A stretch of 64,000 nucleotides of DNA from Lachnospiraceae bacterium UBA3850 (GCA_002392655.1 DGHK01000050.1:1-64000), one strand, 5' to 3'; numbered from the stretch's first letter, positions 16,559-25,805 are shown. Notes: generated from the sequence alone by a model not told the origin. Program-made: numbers and translations.

Positions 16559-17974
16559 ATGGATATGAAGCTTTTAGAAGAAGTACAAAGTTATATGGAC
16601 AGCTATCATATGCTCAGTCATGGCGGACAGGTAGTTGTCGGATTGTCAGGAGGCGCAGATTCAGTGTGCCTTCTTATTGTGCTTCTTAGACTTGGGTATG
16701 AAGTGGAAGCCGTGCATGTAAATCATATGATCAGAGGGGCGGAAGCAGACAGAGATGAAAGCTTTGTCAGGAGGCTGTCAGAAAAGCTTGGTATAAAACT
16801 TACTGTGATAAAAAAGGATGTTCCCAAGCTTGCAAAGGAGATGCATATGTCGGAGGAGGAGGCCGGAAGATACATACGATATGAGGCCTTTAAGGAAAAA
16901 GCTGAGTATTTATCTCGAAAGTCAGCGAGTGAGGAGGGGACAGATGGTGCAGATGGCGCAGGGAGTGTCAAAATAGCTGTTGCTCATAATAAAAATGATC
17001 TTGCTGAGACAGTTATCTACAATATGGTAAGGGGAAGCTCGCTTCAAGGATTAGCAGGAATCAGACCTGTCAGAGATCGAATCATTAGACCTCTTTTAAT
17101 GACGAAGAGATCTGACATAGAGCGGTATCTAAATGAAATAGGTCAGGATTATATAACAGATTCGACAAATCTAGAGACTGATTACAGCAGGAATAAAATA
17201 AGGCATCAGGTGCTTCCGGTGCTTGAAGAGCTGAATGATGGAGCTGTGGATCATCTTGCTGCTATTGCTATGGATGCACTTCAACTGAGGGAAGATATGG
17301 ATAATAAGCTGAGCTTTTCAGATGGAGCTGAGTATAATCCTGAAACTGAAGACGGATATGTCGGAAAGATTGATATAGATTATATGAATAGTCTGGACAC
17401 TCTCACTCGAGGAGAGCTTGTACTGAGAGTGATGGAGAGTGTGGCGGGCAGACGTAAGGATCTGACACGAGAACATGTAAGGTCTGTCATAAGTCTCTCT
17501 GAACTGGAATCCGGAAAGAAGATAGTTCTTCCCTATGAGATGGTAGCTGAGAGAGTATATGGGGAGATACGTATATATAAAAGTGGTAAAAAGTCTAATG
17601 ATGGGGCTTCTGAACATTTCTCTGAAATGGACATCGGAAGGATAGAAACAGTAAGCTATGACTATACTTCTGAGATTGATCTGTCAAAAAAGGAATATAC
17701 GAAGCTGATAGATTGTGATAAAATAAAATCTGCGCTTTGCCTGAGAACTCCGAAGCCCGGAGATTTCATAGTTATAAATGCTGAGGGAGGAAGTAAGAAG
17801 CTGAGTCGGTATTTTACAGAGGCGAAGATTGAGAGAAGTGAGAGAGCCTATGTTCCTGTGGTGGCTGACGGTGACGAGGTCGTATGGATAGTCGGGCACA
17901 GGCTGAGTGAGAGATACAAGGTTTCTCCTGCTACTGAAAAGGTTACAGAGATTAGATATATAAAGGAAAAATGA
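16559..17974 (+). CDS. tilS: tRNA(Ile)-lysidine synthetase TilS
   Basis: Converts the wobble cytidine of tRNA-Ile(CAU) to lysidine, using ATP, in the cytoplasm. The PP-loop SGGADS is about 28 residues in (GLSGGADSVCLL), followed by VHVNHMIRG, and a C-terminal substrate-binding domain ends in the GDEVVWIVGHRLSERY-type motif. The start is uncertain. A GTG at 16529 opens the frame but lies inside the divIC terminator stem-loop. ATG 16559 gives 471 residues and the family's usual N-terminal length, yet has only Ts before it. A weak start may be deliberate. ftsH follows 10 bp after the stop. No hpt gene lies between them. Confidence 0.92.
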   Translation: MDMKLLEEVQSYMDSYHMLSHGGQVVVGLSGGADSVCLLIVLLRLGYEVEAVHVNHMIRGAEADRDESFVRRLSEKLGIKLTVIKKDVPKLAKEMHMSEEEAGRYIRYEAFKEKAEYLSRKSASEEGTDGADGAGSVKIAVAHNKNDLAETVIYNMVRGSSLQGLAGIRPVRDRIIRPLLMTKRSDIERYLNEIGQDYITDSTNLETDYSRNKIRHQVLPVLEELNDGAVDHLAAIAMDALQLREDMDNKLSFSDGAEYNPETEDGYVGKIDIDYMNSLDTLTRGELVLRVMESVAGRRKDLTREHVRSVISLSELESGKKIVLPYEMVAERVYGEIRIYKSGKKSNDGASEHFSEMDIGRIETVSYDYTSEIDLSKKEYTKLIDCDKIKSALCLRTPKPGDFIVINAEGGSKKLSRYFTEAKIERSERAYVPVVADGDEVVWIVGHRLSERYKVSPATEKVTEIRYIKEK

Positions 17975-17984
17975 GGTAAAAGGA

Positions 17985-19820
17985 TTGGAAAGGAAAGTAA
18001 GAAGAGGTCCAGGTAGTCTGCTGCTGGCTTACATGATCATAGCAATAGTCTTCTTTGGTCTCTATATGTTGATGACAAAACCTGCTAATGAGGATAAGAG
18101 TTACTCTGATGCAAAGCTTGTTCAGGATATAAAAAACGGAGATGTAATATCCGTGGATGTTTATCAGAACAGGGAGATTCCGACAGGTACTGTCGAGGTT
18201 AAAAGGGAAAACGGAAGCGTTCTTTACTATACTCCCGATGTGAATGAAACAATCAAAAAGGTGGAGGGAAAGGACGTTGTCGTAAATGTACATGATGTAG
18301 ACAGAGCAGGATTCCTGGAGAGGCTTGCTCCGTATCTGTTTGTTACCATACTTTTTGGAATGTATATAATGGTTCTTTCTTCGCAGCTGTCAGGTGGAGC
18401 CGCAGTTGGAGGAAACAAAGAGCTTGCGAATTTCGGAAAGAGCAGGGCTAAAAAGGATCTGAAGACCGGCGTTACATTTGATATGGTAGCAGGTCTGGAT
18501 GAAGAGAAAGAGGAACTGGCAGAAATAGTTGATTTCTTGAAGGATCCTGAGAAATATACATCTATGGGTGCTCGTATACCGAAGGGTATCATACTTGAGG
18601 GTCCTCCCGGAACAGGTAAGACACTTCTTGCAAAGGCTGTATCAGGAGAAGCGGATGTTCCGTTCTTCTCAATATCCGGTTCTGATTTTGTGGAAATGTT
18701 TGTCGGTGTAGGTGCTTCTCGAGTCAGAGATCTCTTTGCGGATGCAAAGAAGAATCTCCCTTGTATAGTATTTATAGATGAGATAGATGCAGTTGCCAGA
18801 CGTCGTGGTTCCGGTCTCGGTGGTGGACACGATGAAAGAGAGCAGACACTCAATCAGCTCCTGGTTGAAATGGATGGTTTTGGAGAAAATGAGGGAATCA
18901 TCGTTATGGCCGCAACAAACCGAGTAGACATACTCGATCCTGCTATACTTCGTCCGGGAAGATTTGACAGACGCGTACTTGTTGGTCGTCCTGATGTGAA
19001 GGGAAGAGAAGCAATCCTGAGGATACATGTTAAGAATAAGCCTCTGGGAGACGACGTAAATCTACATGAAATAGCCAGAACTACAGCCGGTTTCTCGGGT
19101 GCTGATCTGGAGAATCTTGTAAACGAAGCTGCTATAAAGGCAGCTAAGGATAACAGGAAGTTTATAACCAAGGAAGATATGGATGATTCCTTTATCAAAC
19201 TGGGAATCGGAACAGAGAAGAAGTCTCGTATCGTATCTGAGAGAGAGAAGAAGATTACGGCTTATCATGAATCAGGTCATGCGATACTGTTCCATCTTCT
19301 CAGTGAGGTTGAGTCAGTTTATACCATTTCCATCATCCCAAATGGCTCCGGAGCAGGCGGATATACTATGCCGCTTCCGGATAATGATGATATGTTCTGG
19401 ACAAGAAAGAGAATGCTTCAGCAGATTCAGGTGTCTATGGGTGGACGTATAGCTGAGTCGCTTGTGTTTGACGATGTAACAACAGGTGCTTCCCAGGATA
19501 TCAAGCAGGCATCAGCTGTTGCAAGAAGCATGGTTCTGAAGTATGGATTCTCAGATAAACTCGGATTTATAAATTACGAAGCCGGAGAAGGCGAGGAAGT
19601 CTTCATCGGACGTGAAATCGGCCATCAGAAGCCATATAGTGAGAAAATTGGTGCTGATATAGACGAAGAAGTTAAGAAAATCATTGACTACTGCTACTCA
19701 GAAGCACAGAGAATTCTTAAAGAGAATATAGATATTCTTCATAAATCTGCGGCTCTTCTTCTTGAAAGAGAGAAAATCAGTGGTGATGATTTTGCTAAGC
19801 TTTTTGAAAGTGCTGAATAA
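17985..19820 (+). CDS. ftsH: ATP-dependent zinc metalloprotease FtsH
   Basis: A 611-residue membrane-bound AAA+ protease that degrades misfolded or regulatory membrane and cytoplasmic proteins. Two membrane helices (about residues 12-31 and 115-134) flank an extracytoplasmic domain. Walker A GPPGTGKT is at 206-213, Walker B FIDEIDA follows, then the second-region arginine motif LRPGRFDR. The zinc site HESGH starts at H428. The C-terminus is short, without the long acidic tail of some FtsH proteins. The start is a TTG with an AAAAGGA site. tilS-ftsH pairing is conserved in Firmicutes. Confidence 0.97.
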   Translation: MERKVRRGPGSLLLAYMIIAIVFFGLYMLMTKPANEDKSYSDAKLVQDIKNGDVISVDVYQNREIPTGTVEVKRENGSVLYYTPDVNETIKKVEGKDVVVNVHDVDRAGFLERLAPYLFVTILFGMYIMVLSSQLSGGAAVGGNKELANFGKSRAKKDLKTGVTFDMVAGLDEEKEELAEIVDFLKDPEKYTSMGARIPKGIILEGPPGTGKTLLAKAVSGEADVPFFSISGSDFVEMFVGVGASRVRDLFADAKKNLPCIVFIDEIDAVARRRGSGLGGGHDEREQTLNQLLVEMDGFGENEGIIVMAATNRVDILDPAILRPGRFDRRVLVGRPDVKGREAILRIHVKNKPLGDDVNLHEIARTTAGFSGADLENLVNEAAIKAAKDNRKFITKEDMDDSFIKLGIGTEKKSRIVSEREKKITAYHESGHAILFHLLSEVESVYTISIIPNGSGAGGYTMPLPDNDDMFWTRKRMLQQIQVSMGGRIAESLVFDDVTTGASQDIKQASAVARSMVLKYGFSDKLGFINYEAGEGEEVFIGREIGHQKPYSEKIGADIDEEVKKIIDYCYSEAQRILKENIDILHKSAALLLEREKISGDDFAKLFESAE

Positions 19821-19987
19821 CAAGCTGTATACCTTGTAAAAAATGCACAACGAAAGAGCAAAAACTAAGTCGTTTTATATAATAGATTGTGAGAGTTGCA
19901 TAAATTCTAGTGATAATGAACAAAAAAGATTTTAAAAAAAATATTTTTTTGTGAACACTTTTAAACCGATATGCGTATAATAATACT

Positions 19988-20083
19988 TGTAACCCCCCAA
20001 TACATTATATAGTTTTTTGCTACACCCCATAAGTAACAAAATACCTTCTCCAAAAGAGCTTGCCTACCCCGGCAGGCTCTTTT
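19988..20083 (+). ncRNA. Candidate small RNA with C-rich single-stranded motifs
   Basis: A TATAAT box (19976-19981) lies 7-8 bases before a stretch with no open frame, and a strong terminator ends at 20083. The predicted transcript of about 95 nt carries two exposed C-runs, AACCCCCCAA and CTACACCCCATA, separated by U-rich sequence. C-rich unpaired motifs that pair with Shine-Dalgarno sites are the hallmark of RsaE/RoxS-type regulatory RNAs. The -35 region is poor, so transcription is an inference. It could also be only the 3' untranslated region of ftsH. Confidence 0.4.
20052..20083 (+). terminator. Terminator downstream of ftsH / candidate sRNA
   Basis: AAAGAGC-TTGCC pairs with GGCAG-GCTCTTT across a TACCCC loop, followed by TTTT. 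A clear intrinsic terminator. Confidence 0.88.
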
Positions 20084-20110
20084 ACTTTGTGCAGTGAGTA
20101 CGGGAGGGGA

Positions 20111-20195
20111 TTATGAGAGATGTTTATGAGAGATGTTTATGAGAGATGTTTATGAGAGATGTTTATGAGAGGTGATTATGAGAGATGTTTATGAG
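20111..20195. repeat. 13-bp tandem repeat, about 6.5 copies
   Basis: The unit TTATGAGAGATGT is repeated six times plus a partial copy; copy five differs (GAGAGGTGA). A 10-bp repeat (AGCTTGATTA, three copies) follows at 20272-20301. No open frame is maintained through either. Confidence 0.9.
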
Positions 20196-20352
20196 CTGCG
20201 TCCTCGAGAGGTGCCATTTGGGAGCAATTGATGTTTGGACAGAAGTTGTCTGAGTGTCTGGGTGTCTGGGTAGCTTGATTAAGCTTGATTAAGCTTGATT
20301 TGCCAAGGAGGGGTATGGAAGCTTCTTCTGGAATAATAAATGGAATATAAAA

Positions 20353-20536
20353 GCAATAATTTTGAGGTTTTTTGTCAAAATTATTGCCTTTTTTGGTTGA
20401 TTTGCTTCTGATTTTTCATATTTTGAAATGTCAAAGCAATAATTTTAAACATTTTCTTCATAATTATTGCTTTTTTCGATTCTACACCTTAAAACAGGCA
20501 ATAATTCTAGCACTTTTTGTAAGAATTATTGCTTTT
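20353..20536 (+). repeat. Three successive related hairpins (GCAATAATT family)
   Basis: Three stem-loops share GCAATAATT on the left arm and AATTATTGC on the right, each followed by a T-run: 20353-20394 (13-bp stem), 20436-20476, and 20498-20536. All look like intrinsic terminators on the plus strand. A half copy with the same left arm is seen at 33392-33416 after cytX. The series suggests a duplicated terminator-like element. Confidence 0.75.
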
Positions 20537-20548
20537 GCCCAAATCTAA

Positions 20549-20628
20549 GCCAAAACCCAGCAAAGCCAAAACCCAGCAAAGCCAAAACCTAGCAAAGCCA
20601 AAACCTAGCAAAGCCAAAACCCAGCAAA
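20549..20628. repeat. 16-bp tandem repeat, five copies
   Basis: Five exact-length copies of GCCAAAACCCAGCAAA; copies three and four carry CCT instead of CCC. Confidence 0.92.
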
Positions 20629-20724
20629 GCATAATCCCGTTGATTTCGAGAAGGATTATGATAAAATTGGTACATATATGCATTCCGGAATATGCCGTAA
20701 ATGTGAGTACAAAGGCTTGCATAG

Positions 20725-20842
20725 AGAGTCTGGAGTACAAAGGCAAGTAAATAAAGGCAAGTAAACAGAGTCTGGAGTACAAAGGCAAGTAAATAAAGGC
20801 AAGTAAACAGAGTCTGGAGGACAGAGGCAAGTAAATAAAGTC
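20725..20842. repeat. 42-bp tandem repeat, about 2.8 copies
   Basis: Two identical 42-bp units (20725-20766 and 20767-20808), each beginning AGAGTCTGGAGTAC, are followed by a diverged partial third copy. Each unit itself contains the 12-base AAAGGCAAGTAA twice. Confidence 0.9.
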
Positions 20843-20894
20843 TGTCTTGTAATTGAAAATATAATAAGTTCATGTATAACATGGGGAGAGATAG

Positions 20895-21635
20895 ATGCAT
20901 CACAACTTTCTTTTTGATCTTGATCAGACGTTGCTTGATTTTCATGCTTCTGAGTACAAAGCACTGGGGATTGTTCTTAAGTCAAATGGGCTTTCGTACT
21001 CGGATGAGATATATCAGGCGTTTAAAGAATATAACAAAACACTTTGGCAGGAGCTTGAAAAGGGGACCATCACGAGACAGGAGCTCTTTATAAAGAGATT
21101 TCGGTATATTTTTGAGAAATGTGAAGGTGACCGGTCGGCTCTTGATCCGTTAAAGATCAATCATGATTTCATACAGACTATGTCTGTGAATGGTGTATTG
21201 ATGGATGGCGCGTTGGAATTTATCAAAAGGGTAAAAGAGGATATTCCTGATTCCAGAGTCTACATCGCATCCAATGGCGCAACCATAAATGCAAAGGGCA
21301 GGATGGCTTCTACGGGGCTTGATAAGTATATAGATTATCTGTTCATCAGTGAAGATATGGGTGTGGCAAAACCGGATGCAGCATTCTTCGATTTATGCCT
21401 TGAAAAAATCGCAGAGCCAAGATCATCCTGCATTATGATAGGGGATTCGCTCTCTTCAGATATGCTGGGTGCTAAAAATGCATCCATTGATTCGGTGTGG
21501 TTTATGCCATCAGGAAGCATCGAACAGTCTATGGTCGAATACGATATACAATATACTGCCTCTTCTTATGATGAACTATATCTAATTCTCAAGAAGTGGG
21601 CAGCTTTTAAACTTCAAGAAGTAGGCAGCTTTTAA
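20895..21635 (+). CDS. HAD-family noncanonical pyrimidine nucleotidase (YjjG/YfnB-like)
   Basis: A 246-residue haloacid-dehalogenase hydrolase of the YjjG group, which dephosphorylates pyrimidine nucleotides including damaged ones. Motif I is FDLDQTLLDF with the nucleophile and acid Asp at about residues 8 and 10. The threonine/serine motif lies in IASNG, and motif IV is MIGDSLSSDMLGA. The cap domain is helical, as in YjjG. The C-terminus is altered by a 25-bp tandem duplication (21591-21640) that shifts frame and replaces the original end with LQEVGSF. The ATG at 20895 has GGGGAGAG upstream. It stands alone between the repeat region and a pseudogene. Confidence 0.88.
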   Translation: MHHNFLFDLDQTLLDFHASEYKALGIVLKSNGLSYSDEIYQAFKEYNKTLWQELEKGTITRQELFIKRFRYIFEKCEGDRSALDPLKINHDFIQTMSVNGVLMDGALEFIKRVKEDIPDSRVYIASNGATINAKGRMASTGLDKYIDYLFISEDMGVAKPDAAFFDLCLEKIAEPRSSCIMIGDSLSSDMLGAKNASIDSVWFMPSGSIEQSMVEYDIQYTASSYDELYLILKKWAAFKLQEVGSF

Positions 21636-21640
21636 ACTTT
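21591..21640. repeat. 25-bp tandem duplication at the 3' end of the HAD gene
   Basis: AAGAAGTGGGCAGCTTTTAA and the next five bases recur at once at 21616-21640 with two differences. Because 25 is not a multiple of three, the duplication changes the last residues of the protein. Confidence 0.9.
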
Positions 21641-21789
21641 CTTTTTAATAGCGATAATTTTATAGTATAATATGTCGGGAGGGGTTAAAGCCCCTGCTGA
21701 CACGCTACGTAGTAGCATGCGTTCATGAGTATGTAACGAAGCAAAATACGAACGACCGCATTACGGAAAAAGTTACAGGAAACATAGTT

Positions 21790-21943
21790 ATGGCAAAAGA
21801 AAAAAGAGAAGGCTTTAGAAGCAGACTTGGATTTATCCTGGTAAGTGCAGGATGTGCAATCGGAATCGGAAATGTATGGGAATTTCAAGTATGTGCTTCC
21901 GTTGCTGATAATCGTTATTATTGTCAGCGGACTGATCGGATAG
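21790..21943 (+). pseudogene. Remnant of a sodium-dependent (NSS/SNF) transporter
   Basis: The first 31 codons read MAKEKREGFRSRLGFI and then SAGCAIGIGNVW, the exact N-terminal signature of neurotransmitter:sodium symporters (usually about 450 residues). Immediately after GNVW the sequence switches, in another frame, to KYVLPLLIIVIIVSGLIG and a stop at 21941, which is a typical C-terminal membrane end of the same family. So about 400 internal codons have been lost by deletion and the ends are fused out of frame. Upstream, 21670-21780 holds GC-rich inverted repeats such as GGGG-TTAAA-CCCC. Confidence 0.8.
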
Positions 21944-21997
21944 ATAACATTTCAAAATGTGTAGAAATAATTATTTGTGAATAAGGAGATTATTTAT

Positions 21998-23479
21998 ATG
22001 CCTGTATTTGATTTTAATGATAAAAAGGAAGAAGCGGTAAAGGCGGAGAGAACCTACGAGCTGGTTTATTCCAGTGAGAGAACGACCAGCGCCGAACATC
22101 CGATAATGATTCTTGAAGACAGCGGTTCCAAGCTTGTTCATCATTCAAATGGTATGTTTGAGGCTCCGACTGTGGGGTCGGCATTTATTTATGACACAGA
22201 AGAGAAGTCATCGCATAATATCCTTGAGATTGATGCCAGATTTGAAAATCTTCTGAAGTGGCTCGGTGAGAATCACATAATGGTTCGTCTCTCAGGACAG
22301 ACGACTGAAAGAGGCTACGCTGTATACAAGATCCTTGAGACCGGAGTGGCTGTAAGAGGTTCAAAGCTATCAGGCGAAAATGGATTCTTACAGTTTATGA
22401 TCGAACGCCTTCTTCAAAGTGATGCTCCATCTGAAGAGACAGTTGATCTCGATGAGATAGAAGATGCAGATGATATGAGGCTCACAAGTATTCAGAGCAT
22501 AACAGATTATCTCATGTGTGCGGGAAGTACACTTCCGGATAATATAAGACTCTGGGCAAGACGTAATCTCGCAGTTGCGAAGTCTTCGGAGGTAACGCCG
22601 GAGGAGAGAAGGCATGCGCAGCGTGCGCTTTCAATCATGCTCAGCATTCAGTGGAAGAATACAGACTTCCAACCTATAGATCCGGTCGAGGCAAGACGAA
22701 TCCTCGATGAAGAGCTCTACGGACTGGAAGGTGTAAAGCAGCGAATAATCGAAACTATCATTCAGATAAACCGTACACATACACTTCCGGCATATGGAAT
22801 TCTCCTGATCGGTCCTGCGGGAACAGGAAAGTCACAGATAGCCTATGCGGTAGCAAGAATTCTTAAAATGTCATGGACAACCCTTGAGATGAGTTCGATA
22901 AATGATCCTGAGCAGCTGACAGGTAGTTCACGTATATATGCAAATGCAAAACCGGGACTTATCATGGAAGCCTTTGCCAATGCAGAAAGCTCCAATCTGG
23001 TATTTATCATAAATGAGCTGGATAAAGCCTCATCAGGCAAGGGAAATGGAAATCCTGCGGATGTTCTTCTGACACTGCTTGATAACCTCGGATTTACAGA
23101 TAACTACGTTGAGTGTAATATACCGACAACGGGCGTTTATCCGATAGCAACAGCAAACAACAAAGCAGATATAAGCGCACCGCTTATGTCAAGATTTGCA
23201 GTTATAGAGCTTCCGGATTATACGCTGGATGAGAAGCGAGTTATATTTACGCGCTTTGCCATGCCGAAGGTGTTAAAGAGAATCGGACTTCGAAGCGAAG
23301 AGATCGTAATAACAGAAGAAGCATTAGATGCGGTGATGGATATATTTAAGAATACATCAGGTATAAGAGATATAGAGCAGGCAGCTGAGCATATAGCTGC
23401 AAATGCACTGTACAGAATCGAGGTTGAAAACTTGGGTTCGATTACCTACGATGCAGATATGATTCGTGAGTTATTGTAG
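21998..23479 (+). CDS. AAA+ ATPase with a Lon-like ATPase module, no protease domain
   Basis: A 493-residue protein. The N-terminal 200 residues are not recognised and include a helical part. From about residue 230 the sequence ARRILDEELYGLEGVKQRI resembles the start of the Lon AAA+ module. Walker A GPAGTGKS follows at about 262-269, Walker B FIINELDKA has Asn where the acidic Asp is usual, and a sensor-like ATANNKADI is present. No Ser-Lys protease domain follows. The ATG at 21998 has AAGGAGA upstream, better than a TTG 21 bases earlier. It stands alone and ends at a bidirectional terminator. Function unknown. Confidence 0.75.
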   Translation: MPVFDFNDKKEEAVKAERTYELVYSSERTTSAEHPIMILEDSGSKLVHHSNGMFEAPTVGSAFIYDTEEKSSHNILEIDARFENLLKWLGENHIMVRLSGQTTERGYAVYKILETGVAVRGSKLSGENGFLQFMIERLLQSDAPSEETVDLDEIEDADDMRLTSIQSITDYLMCAGSTLPDNIRLWARRNLAVAKSSEVTPEERRHAQRALSIMLSIQWKNTDFQPIDPVEARRILDEELYGLEGVKQRIIETIIQINRTHTLPAYGILLIGPAGTGKSQIAYAVARILKMSWTTLEMSSINDPEQLTGSSRIYANAKPGLIMEAFANAESSNLVFIINELDKASSGKGNGNPADVLLTLLDNLGFTDNYVECNIPTTGVYPIATANNKADISAPLMSRFAVIELPDYTLDEKRVIFTRFAMPKVLKRIGLRSEEIVITEEALDAVMDIFKNTSGIRDIEQAAEHIAANALYRIEVENLGSITYDADMIRELL

Positions 23480-23505
23480 TAATAAAATATCAGTCGAGAT
23501 GCATA

Positions 23506-23546
23506 AAAATACGCCCACAGGCTATGAGCCGGTGGGCGTTATTTTT
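23506..23546. terminator. Bidirectional terminator between AAA+ gene and argG
   Basis: CGCCCAC (23512-23518) pairs with GTGGGCG (23532-23538), with an inner GGC/GCC helix. A-rich sequence on the left and T-rich on the right allow it to end both converging transcripts. Confidence 0.88.
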
Positions 23547-24768
23547 ATTTCTTATTTTCTTTCTTAAGCTCATTCATCTTCATAGCACGGACCTTAAGTG
23601 GAAGTCCCCAAAGTGTGATGAAGCCTTCTGCATCATGATGATCATACATATCACCAGTTGTAAATGATGCAAGTGACTCACTGTAAAGTGAATATGGAGA
23701 AGTTGTTCCTGCTTTGATGATGTTACCCTTGTAAAGACGAAGCTTAACCTCACCTGTTACATACTGCTGAGTTACATCAACGAAGGCTGATATAGCCTCG
23801 CGAACAGGAGTAAACCATTTTCCTTCATAAACAATGCTTGCAAGCTTGCTTCCAAGATCCTTCTTAAGAGCGATAGTATCACGGTCAAGTACAAGCTCCT
23901 CAAGCTGCTGATGAGCTTCCATAAGAATTGTTCCACCAGGAGTCTCATACACTCCACGGCTCTTCATACCAACAACTCTGTTCTCAACGATATCAACGAT
24001 TCCGATACCATGCTTTCCACCGATAGTATTAAGCTCGCGGATGATATCAGCAACCTTCATCTTCTTACCATTAAGAGATACAGGCACACCTTTTTCAAAG
24101 CTAATTGTAAGCTCTACATCTTCATCAGGTGCTTTCTCGGGAGTTACTCCAAGAACGAGCATATGGTCGTAATTAGGAGCCTGTGAAGGATCTTCAAGTT
24201 CAAGTCCCTCATGACTGATATGCCATATATTTCTATCACGGCTGTATGACTGATCTGTTCCGAATGGAAGGTCAATACCATGAGCCTTACAATAATCTAT
24301 CTCAGCCTGACGTGAATCCATCTGCCATCTGTCATCTCTCCAAGGAGCGATAACCTTGATATCAGGAGCAAGAGCCTTGATACCAAGCTCAAATCTTATC
24401 TGATCATTTCCCTTACCGGTAGCACCGTGACATATAGCGACTGCATCTTCTTTACGAGCGATTTCAACAAGCTTAGCAGCGATAGCAGGTCTTGCCATAG
24501 CAGTACCCATGAGATACTTATGCTCATATACAGCACCGGCCTGAACACATGGCATGATGTAATTCTCACAGAGATCATCAACAACATCTTCGATATAAAG
24601 CTTAGCAGCTCCTGAAAGACGTGCACGCTCCTCAAGACCATCGAGCTCTTCGCCCTGACCGCAGTCTATACAGCAGCAGATAACCTCATAACCATATGTT
24701 TCCTTTAACCACGGAATTACCGCAGTTGTATCAAGTCCACCTGAATAGGCTAAAACAACTTTATCCAT
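23545..24768 (-). CDS. argG: Argininosuccinate synthase
   Basis: A 407-residue enzyme that joins citrulline and aspartate using ATP, the next-to-last step of arginine synthesis. The nucleotide-binding AYSGGLDTT begins at about residue 7. The motifs CHGATGKGNDQIRFE (about 117) and SYSRDRNIW are intact, and length fits the family. A short Lys/Asn-rich tail (ELKKENKK) is present. No argH follows; the gene is monocistronic. A possible arginine operator lies upstream. Confidence 0.96.
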   Translation of the reverse strand: MDKVVLAYSGGLDTTAVIPWLKETYGYEVICCCIDCGQGEELDGLEERARLSGAAKLYIEDVVDDLCENYIMPCVQAGAVYEHKYLMGTAMARPAIAAKLVEIARKEDAVAICHGATGKGNDQIRFELGIKALAPDIKVIAPWRDDRWQMDSRQAEIDYCKAHGIDLPFGTDQSYSRDRNIWHISHEGLELEDPSQAPNYDHMLVLGVTPEKAPDEDVELTISFEKGVPVSLNGKKMKVADIIRELNTIGGKHGIGIVDIVENRVVGMKSRGVYETPGGTILMEAHQQLEELVLDRDTIALKKDLGSKLASIVYEGKWFTPVREAISAFVDVTQQYVTGEVKLRLYKGNIIKAGTTSPYSLYSESLASFTTGDMYDHHDAEGFITLWGLPLKVRAMKMNELKKENKK

Positions 24769-24790
24769 CTTTACAGACCTCTTTTCTTTG

Positions 24791-24804
24791 ATAATAAATA
24801 TTCA
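24791..24804 (-). promoter_or_regulatory. Possible ARG box upstream of argG
   Basis: Read toward argG the sequence is TGAATATTTATTAT, which matches the ArgR/AhrC consensus (TGAAT, four A/T, ATTCA) except for its last two bases. It lies about 25 bases before the argG start. Only one clear box is visible, so this is tentative. Confidence 0.3.
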
Positions 24805-24880
24805 TTTAGACATAAAATTAGCCACACACAATAATAACTTAAGTTAAGCAAAAAGAAAAGCTTTGTTTGAAAAATCTTTT

Positions 24881-25753
24881 TTAAAATGAACCTTTCACTT
24901 GATTAAGAAATTTTTCGGCAATAGGTGTAAATGCTTGGTACTTGTTCCAAATCAGATACAACTTTGTTTCCTGCTTTGGAGAGAGTGGTCTGAAAACCAG
25001 GTCGCTCTCTTCGGAACAATTTATAAGATGTTCAAAGGTCAGTAAGATGCCGAGACCTTCTTTTGCAAACATAGAGGCATTATAAGAAAGTCGGAAGGAG
25101 CCTTCAAGGTGGAGCTTTGAGAAGTTCGCTCCTGCCCATTCCCTTATCTCAAAATTCCAGCTTTGTTCAGAGCAGTAGAGAGGCTGGCCTATAAGGTCAG
25201 TAACTTTAATGCTCTTTTTCTTTGCAAGTGGATTATCCTTAAGCATAACTGCACCCCATCGGTCAGAATCAGGGAAAACGAGGTATTCGTATTTCTCCTT
25301 GTTTGGAGGCTCGCAAATAACAGCAAAATCCAGGAGTCCCTTGTCGAGTTTTTCCGTGACCTGTTCAGTGTCACCACTGGTGATGTGATAGGTAAAGCTT
25401 GGATATCTGTCCTTCAGTTTCTTTATCTCCCGGGCAAGCAAGCTTATCTGATAGGATTCTGCCAGTCCGAAATAGATATCACCTCCGGTGATGTCATCGA
25501 GGGAGAGGAATTCCTGCTCGATTTTATCGGCCATTGCTACTAAATCCTCCGCACGATCACGAAGAAGCATTCCTTCATCCGTCAGCTTAATAGAGAAGCT
25601 GTGGCGTGTAAAAAGCTTCTTTCCTAATTCGTCTTCAAGAGTTTTAAGAGCTTTAGATAATGTTGGCTGAGTCACATGAAGAATTTCTGCAGCATGTGAC
25701 ATATTTTCTTCTCTGGCAACCGCAAGAAAGTAGCGAAGGTTCTTTATCTCCAT
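24881..25753 (-). CDS. LysR-family transcriptional regulator
   Basis: A 290-residue LysR regulator. The N-terminal winged helix-turn-helix is standard (LRYFLAVAREENMSHAAEIL, then VTQPTLSKALKTLEDELG), followed by the two-lobed effector-binding domain. It is divergent from a three-gene set (25891-27863) ending in an alpha/beta hydrolase; this arrangement predicts that it controls those genes. A dyad of LysR-operator type lies between the two starts. The effector is unknown. Confidence 0.93.
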   Translation of the reverse strand: MEIKNLRYFLAVAREENMSHAAEILHVTQPTLSKALKTLEDELGKKLFTRHSFSIKLTDEGMLLRDRAEDLVAMADKIEQEFLSLDDITGGDIYFGLAESYQISLLAREIKKLKDRYPSFTYHITSGDTEQVTEKLDKGLLDFAVICEPPNKEKYEYLVFPDSDRWGAVMLKDNPLAKKKSIKVTDLIGQPLYCSEQSWNFEIREWAGANFSKLHLEGSFRLSYNASMFAKEGLGILLTFEHLINCSEESDLVFRPLSPKQETKLYLIWNKYQAFTPIAEKFLNQVKGSF

Positions 25754-25780
25754 TTAACACCTCTTTTAATATCTTTATAT

Positions 25781-25805
25781 GTGATATTCCATTTTGGCAT
25801 ATCAC
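25781..25805. promoter_or_regulatory. Likely LysR operator dyad
   Basis: GTGATAT and ATATCAC form a perfect 7-bp inverted repeat with 11 bases between the arms, containing the T-N11-A pattern of LysR sites. It is centred about 40 bp upstream of the regulator and 98 bp upstream of the divergent genes. Confidence 0.6.

Noticed and set aside
20529..20964. Several short frames on both strands of the repeat region
   Set aside because: They are produced by the 16-bp and 42-bp tandem repeats and lack ribosome sites.
21998..23479. Lon protease
   Set aside because: Only the ATPase part resembles Lon; there is no Ser-Lys protease domain and the length is too short.
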